Source: an uncultured Clostridia bacterium
Lineage (GTDB): Bacteria > Bacillota > Clostridia > TANB77 > CAG-508
Direction: 5' to 3'
Assembly (NCBI GenBank): GCA_934155265.1
Contig: CAKPGU010000001.1
Location: 62,001-126,000, forward strand
Length of the DNA stretch: 64,000 nt
In this document: positions 1-10,500 of the stretch, piece by piece
How the letters are laid out: each line of letters opens with the position of its first letter
Position numbering within the stretch: the first letter of the stretch is position 1
The notes under the pieces: generated by a model
Database searches by the model: none
The model's input: the letters and a program-made list of their open reading frames with translations, nothing else
What the model was told of the DNA's origin: nothing
Translations under genes and position numbers: made by a program

Positions 1-514
1 ATTGTTTTTTCATTACATCACTTAACATTATTGTATTATACAATCCTGTATAATAGTCTTTTCTTGATGAAAAATTATTTTTTGTAATATTTTCTGAAAT
101 CTTTTCTTCTGTTAACATTTCTTCCAATTCTGAAATACAATTTTGACTCTTCTCTTTATATTCACTTATTATATCTTCTATTTCTTTTAAATCTTTATCT
201 TGCATATTTTGTGCAGTAAATATATTGTTTGGGTTTATCCCACTATTTAATTCTTCCATTTCTACATATATATTCTTAAGCTCAGAAATATATTCTTTAA
301 TTGACTTTTCCACAACCGCATAATTTTTTTGTGTTTTTATATTAAAATCTATATTGTCTTTTGATATGTCTGATTGAAGAATTTTATTTGACTCTTCTGT
401 TAATAGTTTTGTTTGTTCTTTATTAAAATTTCCAAATATAAAAGTTCCACCTACTATTCCAATTATTAATATTACTACTATTACAATTGCTATTATAACT
501 TTTTTATTTTCCAT
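1..514 (-). CDS. Membrane-anchored hypothetical protein (partial)
   Basis: The reading frame is open from an ATG at 514 to the window edge (about 171 codons) and has no stop, so the C-terminus is missing. The N-terminus is MENKKVIIAIVIVVILIIG, a single membrane segment or uncleaved signal anchor. What follows is a charged, helix-prone region rich in Lys and Glu that is probably extracytoplasmic. The start lies 21 bases after the glyS stop, preceded by a purine-rich ribosome site (GAAAGGAAAA), so it is probably co-transcribed with glyS. I do not recognise a family. Confidence 0.65.
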   Translation of the reverse strand, partial: MENKKVIIAIVIVVILIIGIVGGTFIFGNFNKEQTKLLTEESNKILQSDISKDNIDFNIKTQKNYAVVEKSIKEYISELKNIYVEMEELNSGINPNNIFTAQNMQDKDLKEIEDIISEYKEKSQNCISELEEMLTEEKISENITKNNFSSRKDYYTGLYNTIMLSDVMKKQ

Positions 515-535
515 TTTTCTTTTCCTTTCGTATTA

Positions 536-1918
536 TTAAAAATCTATTTTTTCACTAATCCAATTTTCAAGTTCATCTATTTTTACTCTAACTTGTTCCA
601 TTGTATCTCTATCTCTTATTGTTACTGTGTCATCTTCTAAAGTATCAAAATCTATTGTTACACAGAAAGGTGTTCCAATTTCGTCTTGTCTTCTATAACG
701 TTTTCCAATTGAACCTGTTTCGTCATATTCACACATGAATTTCTTTGATAATTTAGAATATACTTCTTCTGCCTTTTCAGATAGTTTCTTTGATAATGGA
801 AGTACTGCAACTTTGTATGGTGCTAATGCTGGATGTAAATGTAATACAGTTCTTGTATCTCCTTCTGCTATTTCTTCTTCATCATATGCGTTACATAAAA
901 ATGCTAATGCAACTCTATCTGCTCCAAGTGATGGTTCTATACAATATGGTACATATCTTTCATTTGTTTCTGGGTCTAAATATGTGAAATCTTCTTTTGA
1001 AACATTCATATGATTTGTTAAATCATAATCAGTTCTATCTGCAATTCCCCATAATTCACCCCATCCAAATGGAAATGCATATTCTATATCTGTTGTTGCT
1101 TTACTGTAAAATACAAGTTCTTCTGGACTGTGATCTCTTAAACGAATATTTTCCTCATTCATTCCAAGTCCTAATAACCATTCTTTACAAAAATTCTTCC
1201 AATATTCATGCCATTCTAAATCTGTTCCCGGTTTGCAGAAAAATTCTAATTCCATTTGTTCAAATTCTCTTGTTCTAAATGTAAAGTTTCCTGGTGTTAT
1301 TTCATTTCTAAAAGCTTTTCCTACTTGTCCAATTCCCATTGGAAGTTTTTTTCTTGTTGTTCTCATTACATTTTTGAAATTTACAAATATTCCTTGTGCT
1401 GTTTCTGGTCTTAAATATATTTCTGCTTTTGCATCTTCTGTTACACCTTGAAATGTTTTAAACATTAAATTAAATTTACGTATTCCTGTAAAATTATGTT
1501 TTCCACAGCTTGGACAACATATATTATTATCATCCATAAATTTAATCATTTCTTCATCAGTCATTCCATCTGCGATCATATCTTTTCCATTATCATGAGC
1601 CCATTCTTCAATTAGTTTGTCTGCTCTATGTCTTGTTTTACATTCTTTACAATCTATAAGTGGATCTGAAAATCCTCCAACATGTCCTGATGCCACCCAA
1701 GTTTGTGGATTCATTAATATTGCTGCATCTAATCCTACATTATATTTGCTTTCTTGAATGAATTTTTTTCTCCATAATTTTTTTACATTATTTTTTAATT
1801 CTACTCCTAAAGGTCCATAATCCCATGTATTTGCTAATCCTCCATAAATTTCTGATCCAGGATAAATATATCCTCTTGCTTTGCATAAATTAACTATTGT
1901 TTCCATTGATTTTACCAT
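536..1918 (-). CDS. glyS: Glycyl-tRNA synthetase, homodimeric type
   Basis: Charges tRNA-Gly with glycine in the cytoplasm. At 460 aa it is the single-chain alpha2 form found in many Firmicutes, not the alpha/beta pair. Visible class II elements are motif 2 ([19 protein letters not shown], around residues 203-221) and motif 3 ([12 protein letters not shown], around 335). Two CxxC pairs (CKEC near 89, CPSC near 135) form the usual zinc-binding insertion. The C-terminal anticodon-binding domain starts near 370 ([10 protein letters not shown]). The ATG at 1918 has an AGGAGG site 8 bases upstream. Expression is controlled by the T-box leader directly upstream. Confidence 0.97.
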   Translation of the reverse strand: MVKSMETIVNLCKARGYIYPGSEIYGGLANTWDYGPLGVELKNNVKKLWRKKFIQESKYNVGLDAAILMNPQTWVASGHVGGFSDPLIDCKECKTRHRADKLIEEWAHDNGKDMIADGMTDEEMIKFMDDNNICCPSCGKHNFTGIRKFNLMFKTFQGVTEDAKAEIYLRPETAQGIFVNFKNVMRTTRKKLPMGIGQVGKAFRNEITPGNFTFRTREFEQMELEFFCKPGTDLEWHEYWKNFCKEWLLGLGMNEENIRLRDHSPEELVFYSKATTDIEYAFPFGWGELWGIADRTDYDLTNHMNVSKEDFTYLDPETNERYVPYCIEPSLGADRVALAFLCNAYDEEEIAEGDTRTVLHLHPALAPYKVAVLPLSKKLSEKAEEVYSKLSKKFMCEYDETGSIGKRYRRQDEIGTPFCVTIDFDTLEDDTVTIRDRDTMEQVRVKIDELENWISEKIDF

Positions 1919-1963
1919 TTTTATTTCCTCCTTATATCTTTTATTCTTGTCTGCTAGAAAATC

Positions 1964-2189
1964 AAAAAAACTTTCGCTTCTAGCAATAAATAACTATATT
2001 GCTAGGGACGAAAGTTTATATCTCCGCGGTTCCACCCTAATTCTTGGATTTTTCTAATAAAATTCAAGCGCCTTAATTTATATTACTCAAAAGCTCCCCT
2101 TATGTTTCTTTACTACTGATATTCCACCATCATCAGCTCTCTATTTGTATGCCTACATAATTTTTCTTTTTCTTCGTAACTATTTTATT
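1964..2189 (-). promoter_or_regulatory. T-box riboswitch leader of glyS
   Basis: The conserved T-box AGGGTGGAACCGCGG is present (plus 2023-2038). Downstream is an intrinsic terminator: arms aaactttcg and cgaaagttt followed by a T-run, plus 1964-2017. Upstream are the AGAGAG motif and GATGGTGG of the Stem I distal region. The leader binds uncharged tRNA-Gly and switches the terminator off by forming the antiterminator. The specifier codon is probably a Gly codon in the AAGGGGAGC stretch on the 3' side of Stem I, but I have not modelled the fold. Confidence 0.93.
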
Positions 2190-2195
2190 GTCCAT

Positions 2196-2224
2196 ATTAT
2201 ATTCCTTTCTTTTTTTGTTGTCAA
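2196..2224 (-). promoter_or_regulatory. Sigma-A-type promoter of the T-box/glyS transcript
   Basis: Perfect TTGACA (plus 2219-2224) and perfect TATAAT (plus 2196-2201) separated by exactly 17 bases. It reads into the T-box leader, whose 5' end would lie near 2189. Confidence 0.85.
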
Positions 2225-2241
2225 TAAATTTTAAGAAAAAG

Positions 2242-2257
2242 CTAGAAAATTTTCTAG
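2242..2257. repeat. 16-bp perfect palindrome between divergent genes
   Basis: CTAGAAAATTTTCTAG is a perfect palindrome located between the glyS promoter and the divergent gene at 2341. It could be an operator for a dimeric regulator; no function is shown by the sequence itself. Confidence 0.4.
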
Positions 2258-2340
2258 AAATATGTTATTATATTAAAGCATTACTGTATACTCTTTGCAA
2301 CTCTTTAACGTTTTAAGTAAAATTACAGGAGGTTTTAGCA

Positions 2341-2676
2341 ATGAAAAACAAACAAAATGTTATTCGGTTCATTTATGTAGAAAAAGGGAAACTCTACTAT
2401 AGTACTATCGATAGAGATGATTTTATGGATCAGATGGAACATATTGTAGAGTGGTTTCCTGGTTGTAACGAAAACGCAACAAAATTATGTGAGTTGCTTC
2501 CCACAATTGACTGTATCAAAATAAACAAAGATATAATAGACACACAAGATATTCCATTTATTGAATATGAGAATATTAATGATAATACTCCAAGATGTAT
2601 GAAATTTAGACGTTCATATACAATTATTTGGAGCTTCTTTTTACATCAATGCGAGGAAGCAAAAAAGAATAGCTAA
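2341..2676 (+). CDS. Hypothetical 111-aa protein
   Basis: I do not recognise a family. The protein has no signal peptide and no clear membrane span; it has several Cys (GCNENATKLCELL, PRCMKF, HQCEEA) and a mixed alpha/beta look. The ATG follows a strong AGGAGG site and the gene ends just before a strong terminator, so it is a well-formed single gene. Its base composition is less AT-rich than its neighbours. Codon 9 is an in-frame CGG, a codon otherwise found in this window mainly at +1 shift sites; shifting here would give only a 12-residue peptide. It may be a recent acquisition. Confidence 0.7.
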   Translation: MKNKQNVIRFIYVEKGKLYYSTIDRDDFMDQMEHIVEWFPGCNENATKLCELLPTIDCIKINKDIIDTQDIPFIEYENINDNTPRCMKFRRSYTIIWSFFLHQCEEAKKNS

Positions 2677-2683
2677 AGTTTTT

Positions 2684-2716
2684 AAGAGGATGCCCTATTA
2701 GGACATCCTCTTTTTT
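2684..2716 (+). terminator. Intrinsic terminator after the 111-aa gene
   Basis: Inverted arms AAGAGGATG and CATCCTCTT around a short loop, followed by a T-run on the plus strand. Confidence 0.9.
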
Positions 2717-4426
2717 CATATGTTTGGATTAACATTTAAAGTCTTATTATTTGTAAAAATCACCATCCCAGGCTTTGCACCATGTGGCTTTTTAACAAAT
2801 TGAACCTTACAATAATCAACAGGCACATTAGAAGAAAGATTTGCTTTACTATGTTTTGCTGCAATTCCAGCACATTTAACTAAAATATCATCTGTAACTA
2901 TTTTATCTACTTTTAATATTACATGACTTCCGTTGCACATCTTTTGTATGAAACCATAAATCTGTTTTATTCGCAAAAGATAAAGTTAGCCAGTCATTTT
3001 CTTTGTTATTTCTTCCTACATAAATTCTATATCCATCAATATCATATTCAATAGGAGAAAATGCTTGTTGTTTTTTCTTTTTAGAAACCTTGCCTTTTTT
3101 CTCTTTCTTTTTTAATCTATCTCTAAATACAACATTTTCACTTATTTCCTCAAAAATTTCTTGAACATCTTCAACAGATGTACTATTCTCCAATTCATAT
3201 ACAATACTTCCAATATAATCAATCTCTTTTTCAGTTTCAAGTTTTTGCCCTGATACAATTTGAAGTGCATTTTTTAATTTAGAATATTTCTTAAAATATC
3301 TTTTGGCATTTACATTTGGTGAATATTTTATATCTAACGGAACTGAAATCAAATTATTGTTATCATAATAATTTTCCAATTTTATACTTTCCATATGATT
3401 ATTTGTAATTTTATATAAATTAGCAGTTATAAGTTCCCCATATAGCCTATACTTGTCCATTTCATCACATTCTTTTAGTTTCGAATTTATACTAAGTAAA
3501 CGATTATTATATTTTTTTAATTTTTCTAAAATCATTTTTAATATGCTGTTTCTGTAATTAACAAATGTTTCCGTAGTTTCTCTTTCAAAATAAAAGTCAT
3601 CAATAAAAAAGTTTAATTTGTAATTTTCTGAAGATTCATCCTTTACCAATACATAATCTGAAATTTTCTCATTTTTATATATTGTTTCAAATTTTAAAGA
3701 TTGATTATCTTTTATTATATCTTGAATATATTTATAAACTTTTTCTAAATTTTCTTTCGAAGCATTTTCTATATTACATTGCAATATTACTGATTTTGCA
3801 AATTGTAGGCTTATTCCTGTAAATCTATTAGAAATTATTTTTGCTAAATTTTCTATTTTTATGTCTTCTTGTTCGACTATTAGTTTATTGTAAAAATCCT
3901 CAAAATCTTTTAACTCTGTAAAATCATATTTATCTGATTTTGGCAAAGTATATATTCGTGATGGCAATATTTCTCGGTATGAATTGGTAGAGCTTATATG
4001 TCTCATTGCATCAATAATCATTCCATTTGATTTTGTTAATATAATATTACTGTGCTTTCCCATAAGCTCAACAATTAAAGTTTTTACTTCTATTTCATTA
4101 AATTCGTTTATTATTTCAATTTGTATATTTATAACTCTTTCTAACCCTTGCATAGAAATATCTAAAATTCTACCACCAATTAGATGTTTTCTAAGTAACA
4201 TACAAAAATTAGGTGCAACAAGCGGATTTACTTTAGAATGTGTTGTTAAATTTAGCCTACAATTATGTGCATCTATACAAATATTTAAAGCATAATTTTT
4301 TCCTTGAAAATATAGTCCTAAAATAATTGTATTTCTATCTGGTTCATGTATTTTATCTATTTTACTTCCTATAATATTTTGTAATTCTGAAACAATTGAT
4401 TTTGTTACAATCCCATCAAATGCCAT
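2716..4426 (-). CDS. rqcH: RqcH/NFACT ribosome-quality-control protein, read through a +1 shift at CGG
   Basis: Binds stalled 50S-peptidyl-tRNA complexes and adds C-terminal alanine tails (bacterial Rqc2). The NFACT-N domain starts MAFDGIVTKSIVSELQNIIG; a long helical coiled-coil middle follows; the NFACT-R (DUF814) domain begins near NDWLTLSFANKTDLWFHT. The frame breaks at that conserved point. Frame 0 reads KDVQ-CGG-KSC and stops at 2903. Skipping the C of CGG (2932) gives KDVQ-GSHVILKVDKI and runs on to 2716, for 569 aa, the normal family length. GSHV is the conserved NFACT-R motif, so one extra base is certain. I interpret it as +1 recoding at CGG (see findings); a plain frameshift mutation is the alternative. 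Confidence 0.9.
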
Positions 4427-4480
4427 TAAATCATCTCCTTCAAATATTAATATAATAGCACAAAAAGCTTTAACTGTAAA

Positions 4481-5056
4481 CTATTTTAAATAATCTAATG
4501 GATTTACATACTCATTATTTACTCTAAATCCTATATGCAAATGACACCCTGTTGTTGCGCCATTTGTTGGTTTTCCAGTTGCATCTTTATAATTGTTTCC
4601 TGCAATACCATATACATATTTAGGTCCAACATTTCCAATTACCTGCCCTTGTTCTATTTTGTCACCAATAGATACAATATAATTTGGAGATACATGACAA
4701 TATGATATTTTTAATCCATTTTCTGTTGTTATTGTTATCGTATATCCTCCACCTCCTAGAAAGCCTGTAAATGTTATTTCTCCATTACATGTAGCTATCA
4801 ATGTCGTTCCTTCAGGTGCCGGAATATCTACTCCTTTATGATATGTTGAAGCACCTGATGTTGGAGCATTTCTTTTTCCAAATGGTGATGATATCGCTGT
4901 ATACCCTGGAATTGGCCATGCAAAATTTAAATCTCCATAAAAAATCAATTCATCCTTATTATTTTCTTGAAAATTGCTGTCTGCTGACATTGTAGGAATA
5001 AAAAAAAGACATATTATTATTGAAAAAATGATTATTCTAGTTATTAATTTATTTAT
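4481..5056 (-). CDS. Exported M23 (LytM-type) metallopeptidase
   Basis: Predicted peptidoglycan endopeptidase. The motifs of a zinc M23 domain are visible: HKGVDIPAPEG (His and Asp ligands), SYCHVS, and GCHLHIGF (HxH) near the end, with the fold closed by VNPLDYLK. The first ATG (4990) gives a protein without an export signal. Reading 22 codons further upstream in frame gives (M)NKLITRIIIFSIIICLFF...TMSA, a near-perfect signal peptide with a cleavage site. An AAAGGAG site sits 8 bases before that point, where the codon is ATA. I therefore place the start at 5056 as a probable AUA start or an ATG-to-ATA change. rqcH follows 54 bases downstream. Confidence 0.85.
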   Translation of the reverse strand: MNKLITRIIIFSIIICLFFIPTMSADSNFQENNKDELIFYGDLNFAWPIPGYTAISSPFGKRNAPTSGASTYHKGVDIPAPEGTTLIATCNGEITFTGFLGGGGYTITITTENGLKISYCHVSPNYIVSIGDKIEQGQVIGNVGPKYVYGIAGNNYKDATGKPTNGATTGCHLHIGFRVNNEYVNPLDYLK

Positions 5057-5095
5057 AAAACTCTCTCCTTTCTAACTTGCATACATGCTAATATC

Positions 5096-5132
5096 AAAAA
5101 AAGAAGCTCAGCTTTAAAACTAAACTTCTTTC
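5096..5132 (-). terminator. Intrinsic terminator after tRNA-Trp
   Basis: On the minus strand the arms AAGAAGTTTAG and CTGAGCTTCTT pair with two G-U pairs and are followed by a T-run. It ends the tRNA transcript before the M23 gene. Confidence 0.8.
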
Positions 5133-5186
5133 TTTACGAAAAATAGGTTTTAATATATAAAACCTATTGCCCCCTAATTAATAAAA

Positions 5187-5261
5187 TGGCAGGGGTAGTA
5201 GGATTCGAACCCACACAGGCGGTTTTGGAGACCGATGTGCTACCATTGACACTATACCCCT
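5187..5261 (-). tRNA. trnW: tRNA-Trp (CCA anticodon)
   Basis: A 75-nt cloverleaf: acceptor arms AGGGGTA/TACCCCT, discriminator G, encoded CCA, anticodon loop CTCCAAA (anticodon CCA), and T-loop GTTCGAATC. The outermost pair of the anticodon stem appears to be a T-C mismatch. Placed between trmB and a terminator. Confidence 0.95.
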
Positions 5262-5310
5262 ACATCACTTTCTTATATTAACACATTAAATTATTTTTTA
5301 CAATAGTTTT

Positions 5311-5973
5311 TTAAATTTTTTTTGCAATTAATGCTTTTATTTTTATTCCTTGTTCAGAAAACATCTTCTCATGCTCTGTTTCTATGTTGTTTTCCCATAT
5401 TGGTTCTGTATGTAAATCATATGTTTTTTTCAAAATTGTAAAACCAGATTCTTCAAAATAACCTAAACTTGCATTGAATAAACCATCATCATCTGTTTTA
5501 AAATAAATTTCTCCATCTTGTGCTAAAAATGTTTTATATTTCTCTAGTTGTCTTGTATGTGTTAATCTCTTTTTTCTATGTTTTCCTTTTGGCCATGGAT
5601 TGCAAAAATTTATGTATATTCTCTTAATATTGTCTTTTTCTCCTAATATTAAAGTTACTCTTTCAATATCAAATCTTGTTAATATTACATTATCTATTTC
5701 TTTATTTTGCTCTTGATATACTTGTTCTACATTTCTTTTGGCAAGCCCTAACATTGCATCCACTAAATCTATTGCTATATAATTTATATTTGGATTCTGA
5801 ACTGCTAATTGTGAGATAAATTGCCCTTTTCCACATCCAAGTTCCAAATGTATTGGATTTTTTTCATTTTTAAATTCTTGTATCCATTTATTTTTTAATT
5901 CTTCAGGATTATCTCTATAAAAGCTACTTGCCTCTAATTCAGGTCTTGCCCATGGTTTAAATCTTATTCTCAT
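5311..5973 (-). CDS. trmB: tRNA (guanine-N7-)-methyltransferase
   Basis: S-adenosylmethionine-dependent enzyme making m7G46 in tRNAs. The 220-aa length is normal. The SAM-binding motif [15 protein letters not shown] is at residues 44-58 and the family motif [16 protein letters not shown] around 123-138. The N-terminus [14 protein letters not shown] is typical of the family. The start overlaps the end of the upstream gene by 17 bases, which implies translational coupling. Confidence 0.95.
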   Translation of the reverse strand: MRIRFKPWARPELEASSFYRDNPEELKNKWIQEFKNEKNPIHLELGCGKGQFISQLAVQNPNINYIAIDLVDAMLGLAKRNVEQVYQEQNKEIDNVILTRFDIERVTLILGEKDNIKRIYINFCNPWPKGKHRKKRLTHTRQLEKYKTFLAQDGEIYFKTDDDGLFNASLGYFEESGFTILKKTYDLHTEPIWENNIETEHEKMFSEQGIKIKALIAKKI

Positions 5974-6526
5974 CTAAATTCTCCATTCTAATACAATATT
6001 TTTCATATAAATCTTTAATGTTCTTCTTTGTTAAAGTAGCATCAAGTCCATTTTTACTTAGTTCTGTGAAAACTGCTATTAAAAATTTGTCTATTTGTGG
6101 ATGTATAATACTTTTAACTTCTCTATTCATATAATAATCCAATTGAGTATTTGGAGTCCATTTATCTCCATTATAAATAATTCCAGCAGCTAATTGATCA
6201 CATACCATTTCTGCAGCATATTTATATGGCATTATTATAGCCTGCTGTGGTAATGCTAAATCAACCCAATATTGAAAATGATGTTTGTTTCTTCCTTTAT
6301 GATGTAACCATGCTTCAGAATATCCTTTTACAGTTTTGCAAACTGTAATTGGGCTTTTGTGTCCATCATAATATTTAACACTCTCCCAAAATTCAGTTGG
6401 AGAAAATTTTGACCAATCATGCATAAAACCTCTCCATGGTATTCCAATTTTGCAACATAATTTGAATACTAGACATTTATGCTTTGTTACAAGTATTATG
6501 TGTTTAAATATATTACTTATTTTCAT
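5957..6526 (-). CDS. DUF5662 family protein
   Basis: A 189-aa soluble protein of unknown function. The motifs [20 protein letters not shown] and [16 protein letters not shown] match what I know as DUF5662. Its many conserved His and Asp residues suggest a metal-binding helical enzyme, possibly HD-like, but no activity is established. It is co-transcribed with trmB (17-base overlap). Confidence 0.75.
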   Translation of the reverse strand: MKISNIFKHIILVTKHKCLVFKLCCKIGIPWRGFMHDWSKFSPTEFWESVKYYDGHKSPITVCKTVKGYSEAWLHHKGRNKHHFQYWVDLALPQQAIIMPYKYAAEMVCDQLAAGIIYNGDKWTPNTQLDYYMNREVKSIIHPQIDKFLIAVFTELSKNGLDATLTKKNIKDLYEKYCIRMENLDENKI

Positions 6527-6660
6527 TATTTATTTCATTCCTTTCTCAAGGTAAAAACCAATATATTAACTATATCACATTTTTTATTAAATTGCTACTA
6601 TTCGACAGTATTTTCTTAATAAACTGAGGAAATAAAAACCTGCATTATCCTATAACCTTC

Positions 6661-6695
6661 AAAAAGAACTACCTACATTAAAGGCAGTTCTTTTT
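6661..6695 (-). terminator. Intrinsic terminator, effectively bidirectional
   Basis: Arms AAGAACTGCCT and AGGTAGTTCTT with T-runs on both sides. It follows directly after the stop of the cohesin-like gene at 6698. Confidence 0.85.
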
Positions 6696-6697
6696 CT

Positions 6698-7513
6698 TTA
6701 TTTTATATCTCTATATTTTTGATTTTTCTTATAAATTACAATTGTAATAACTGATGCTACTAATAATGCTGTTATTATAATAGCATTTACCCCAGCTTTA
6801 TCATAATCCTTATTTGCAATTGTTGAATCATTGTTTTTTCCTACAGTTACTGTCATTCCATCTGTAGTTGGTTGATTCTGTCCTGGTTCTTGAATTTTTC
6901 CATCATCTTTTGGTTTTTCTGGATTTGTTGGTGTTGATGGTGTTGATGGTGTTGATGGATTTTCTGGATTTGTTGGTGTATTTGGTGTATCAGGCTTGGT
7001 TGATGTATCAGGATTTGTAGGTGTTGATGGATCTTTGCTATCTCCTGATTTTATACTTATTGTAAGCTCTTGATCTGATGTTGTTGCAGTTCCTTCTGTA
7101 TCTGTTCTACCATCACTTGCTTCTAATTTTGTAAATTTAACAACACCTGAACCTGTAGCTGAATCCTTTACTTTTAGAATGATTGTACCATTTGTTCCTC
7201 CATCTTTTACTATTGAAATACAGTTGAAATCTCCTGTTTCTGTATTTAATGTTGCTGTACCAGTTCCATCTGATGGTATTTCAAAAAAGTTTTTATCCCA
7301 TTCTAAAACACCTGATATTGCTGATACTGAATTATTTTCTGCATTTGCTATGTTTGTTGTTTTTAATGTAAATGTAATTTTATCTCCTTTTGCTACTTCA
7401 GTTTTATCTGCTGAAACTTCAATTTTTGCTTGAAGTTGTGCTGCATATGAATTTCCAACAAGTAGAAAAGACATTAAACCAATTATTAAAATACTTACTA
7501 TTGTTTTTTTCAT
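6698..7513 (-). CDS. Membrane-anchored cohesin-like surface protein
   Basis: From the N-terminus: a signal peptide (MKKTIVSILIIGLMSFLLVG, cleaved near SYA-A), a beta-sandwich domain of about 130 residues with a cohesin-like pattern (KIEVSADKTEVAKGDKITF, then SGVLEWDKNFFEI), a Pro/Thr/Ser repeat linker (TPTNPEKP units), and a C-terminal membrane helix with KKNQK inside. The start at 7513 fits the AAAGGA site better than an ATG 18 bases upstream. It sits 73 bases after the large dockerin-bearing LRR gene, so the two probably form a receptor-ligand pair on the cell surface. The cohesin call rests on pattern and context, not on a profile search. Confidence 0.65.
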   Translation of the reverse strand: MKKTIVSILIIGLMSFLLVGNSYAAQLQAKIEVSADKTEVAKGDKITFTLKTTNIANAENNSVSAISGVLEWDKNFFEIPSDGTGTATLNTETGDFNCISIVKDGGTNGTIILKVKDSATGSGVVKFTKLEASDGRTDTEGTATTSDQELTISIKSGDSKDPSTPTNPDTSTKPDTPNTPTNPENPSTPSTPSTPTNPEKPKDDGKIQEPGQNQPTTDGMTVTVGKNNDSTIANKDYDKAGVNAIIITALLVASVITIVIYKKNQKYRDIK

Positions 7514-7586
7514 TTTTATTTTCCTTTCCATCTAGGAAAATTCGAGAATTTTTCAATCTCAAATTTTCCCATTTTGTCTTTTATGT

Positions 7587-10500
7587 TTATTTTATTCCTG
7601 CAGCATATTTTGAAATTGCTGCAATATCTGCTGTTTTTATATTTCCGTCAGAGTTTACATCTATAACTATTTTCTCTAATTCTGTTGGTGTAATTATTTT
7701 TGCTGCTATTTTTGATATTCTAGCTAATTCAGCTGTTGTAATAGTTCCTGATCCAGTCAAATCTCCCCAGACTATAATTGTATATTTTTTATCATTTTGC
7801 ATCTTTATCTGTTGACCTGTTGCAAGTCTAGAAGTATTTAATAATTTATTTCCTTTAGAATCAATAATTTCATATGTCATTTCATTTTCTATGTTATTAA
7901 TTAACTCCCCAACTGTCATTCCAGGTTTAATATTTTTTACTATAAGTTTGCTTTCATCTATAGTTTGAGTTTTTGATGTTATAATATCCGAAATGCTTAT
8001 TTCAAAAGAAACTTTTGTTGTATTTCCAAATGTGTCTGTTGCAGTTAATACATATTTTCCTGCTCCATTAATTGTATCTCCTACTTTATAATTTTCAACT
8101 ATTGTTCCATTTTTCGTTAATATTACAGTAATTTCGCTATCATCTTGTATTACAGGTGTTACTGATGAATTATATTTTTTACCTTCTTCTATGCCTTTAA
8201 TTGTTGGTGCTGTTTTATCTATTTTTACCTGAATATTAACCACCTTTACATTTCCTGCTTCATCAGTTAAATTTACATTTTCTTTTGAATCTGATTCAAA
8301 TGTTTTTGTTAATGTCATCTTTCCATCTATAAATTCTGAAGAAGTCCATCCATCCACATCTTGAACCTTTTCATTTACAGTTATAGTAACAATCACTTGT
8401 TTATTTTTAACTTCTTTTGTTACTGTTTCTACTGGTGCTTCTTTATCAATATTTTGTACTATAGCTTTTTCTGTTCCTTCAAATCCATACTTATCAACAA
8501 AGTCGAATGAAAATTCTCCATTATTTTCAAATGTATATGTATTTTTTCCGTCATTGTTTGTTATAGTTACATCACTTCTATTAAATGAAATAGTTGCTGT
8601 TACATTTTTGTTTGTCTTTTTATCTATTGAAGGATTATATGTTATTTTGCCCTCTAATGCTGGAGCAATTGTTAATATTGTACCATGAGCTTTTCCTCCA
8701 TAAATTTCGACCTGTGCTATATCTCCACTCAATTTATCAACATCAACAGATACACTATTTCCTGTTGAATCTAATGTACAATTAGATGTTATAAATTCTG
8801 AATCAGTGTACAATTTATTTGATGAGTTTTTAGCATCTTTAAATATTTGTGGTAACTCTAGTTGTACAGTTCCTGTTGAACCTTTTTCTAATACTCTAAC
8901 TATCTTTTGTCCCGTTATAGACAATGTCTGTTCATCTGACATTGAAATTCCAGATAATACAGATGTATCTTCTATTTGGTTATTATCCATTCTTAAATTA
9001 TTTATTGTACGATGTCCTGATAATGGACTTATATCTTTAATTCTATTTCCCGCAAATTCAAGATCATAAAATACCTTACCTTGTATAGGCTGTAAACTTT
9101 TTACTTGATTATTATTGAAATATAAATATTTTAAATCTAAACTTGATATTATATCTATATTTTCTATTTCATTTCCATTTATATTTAATGTTGACAAATT
9201 TGTTAATTTATCTAACTTTGATATTTTTTCATCATTAAGTTTATCATTAGCTAATGATAAACTTTGTAATGATGTTATATTTTCTATTCCTTCTATATTG
9301 TTTAATTTATTATCTGATATATTTAAACTTATTAATGTTGTCGTTCTTTTTTTGCTTGTAAAATATTCTGTTAATGTATTTATACTATCTATGTTTGTCA
9401 TTCCTGTATTTGACAAATCTAACGTTCCTAATACAGTCATTTTTTCTATTGCACTATTGTTATTACCTAAATTAGAATTATTAGATAAATATAAAGAATT
9501 TAATTTAACACATGTTGTTAATGGATCTATTGTCTTTATATCATTATTCTGTAAATATAATGTAGTTAAGTTATAAAAGTTTTCTAATCCTGATAAATCT
9601 TTTATTTTAGTATCTGCAGACGAACCTGTATGTTGTAAATCTAATTTTGTTATTTTAGAAATTGCATCTTGGTTTATATTAATTATTTTTGGTATTCTTT
9701 CTAAATATTTTATATTATTTGTTGCTCTTAATTCTTTTTCTATTGCAGAATCTAAATTTTCATCTTTAAACAATAATGAATCTATATAACAAGATACATC
9801 TCCTTGTGCTCCTATTGAAAAGTTTAATACCGTTCCATCAGCAACACCTCCTGATATTTTTGCAGTTAATGTATCATTTTTTGTTTTATTATAATCAATA
9901 ATTACATTGTATTGATTTGGATCTGTGTAATCAGGGTTTAATGTAACTCCTTCAAATTTAAAGTCAACATCTGAAGAATATATAAATTTCCCTTCTGCTT
10001 TACTATATCTAAATATACTTGGCAATATTATATAATGGTTTACAGCTGCTGTTTTCTTATATAATCCAAATGTTATATCTTGTTTTTGTAAAAATAATCC
10101 TTCATTAAAACTATGTTTACTTAATGGTTCTACATCATAAACATGATTTTCTGATAAGTCTAACCATGTTATATTACCAGGGTAATCTGCAAATACACTT
10201 ACATCTATAATCTGATTTCCTCTTAAATCTATTTTAGTTGCTTTTAATGTATTTTCTGTTTGTACAATACTTTCTCCGTTAACTGTTGTCTTTTGAATAA
10301 AATTTGGTAATTGGCTAGATTGTATCTTATTATTTGCCAAATCTATGTATTTAAGATTTTCTAGTTTTGCTATTCCAGATAAAGATGAAATATCATTAGA
10401 TGCTAAATGTAATTCTTCTAAAGTAGTTAATTTTGCAAAATTTGAAAAATTAATTGTTGGCCTTTTTCCGCTAGCACCTAAACTGCTTAAATTTAATACT

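Noticed and set aside
735..1451. Several plus-strand ORFs inside glyS and many others opposite long genes
   Set aside because: They are antisense shadows with low-complexity Leu/Phe-rich translations and no ribosome sites.
2716..4426. rqcH as a simple pseudogene or sequencing error
   Set aside because: One such case would be read that way, but five other genes show the same +1 step at the same codon, so a common cause is more likely. I keep mutation as the alternative.
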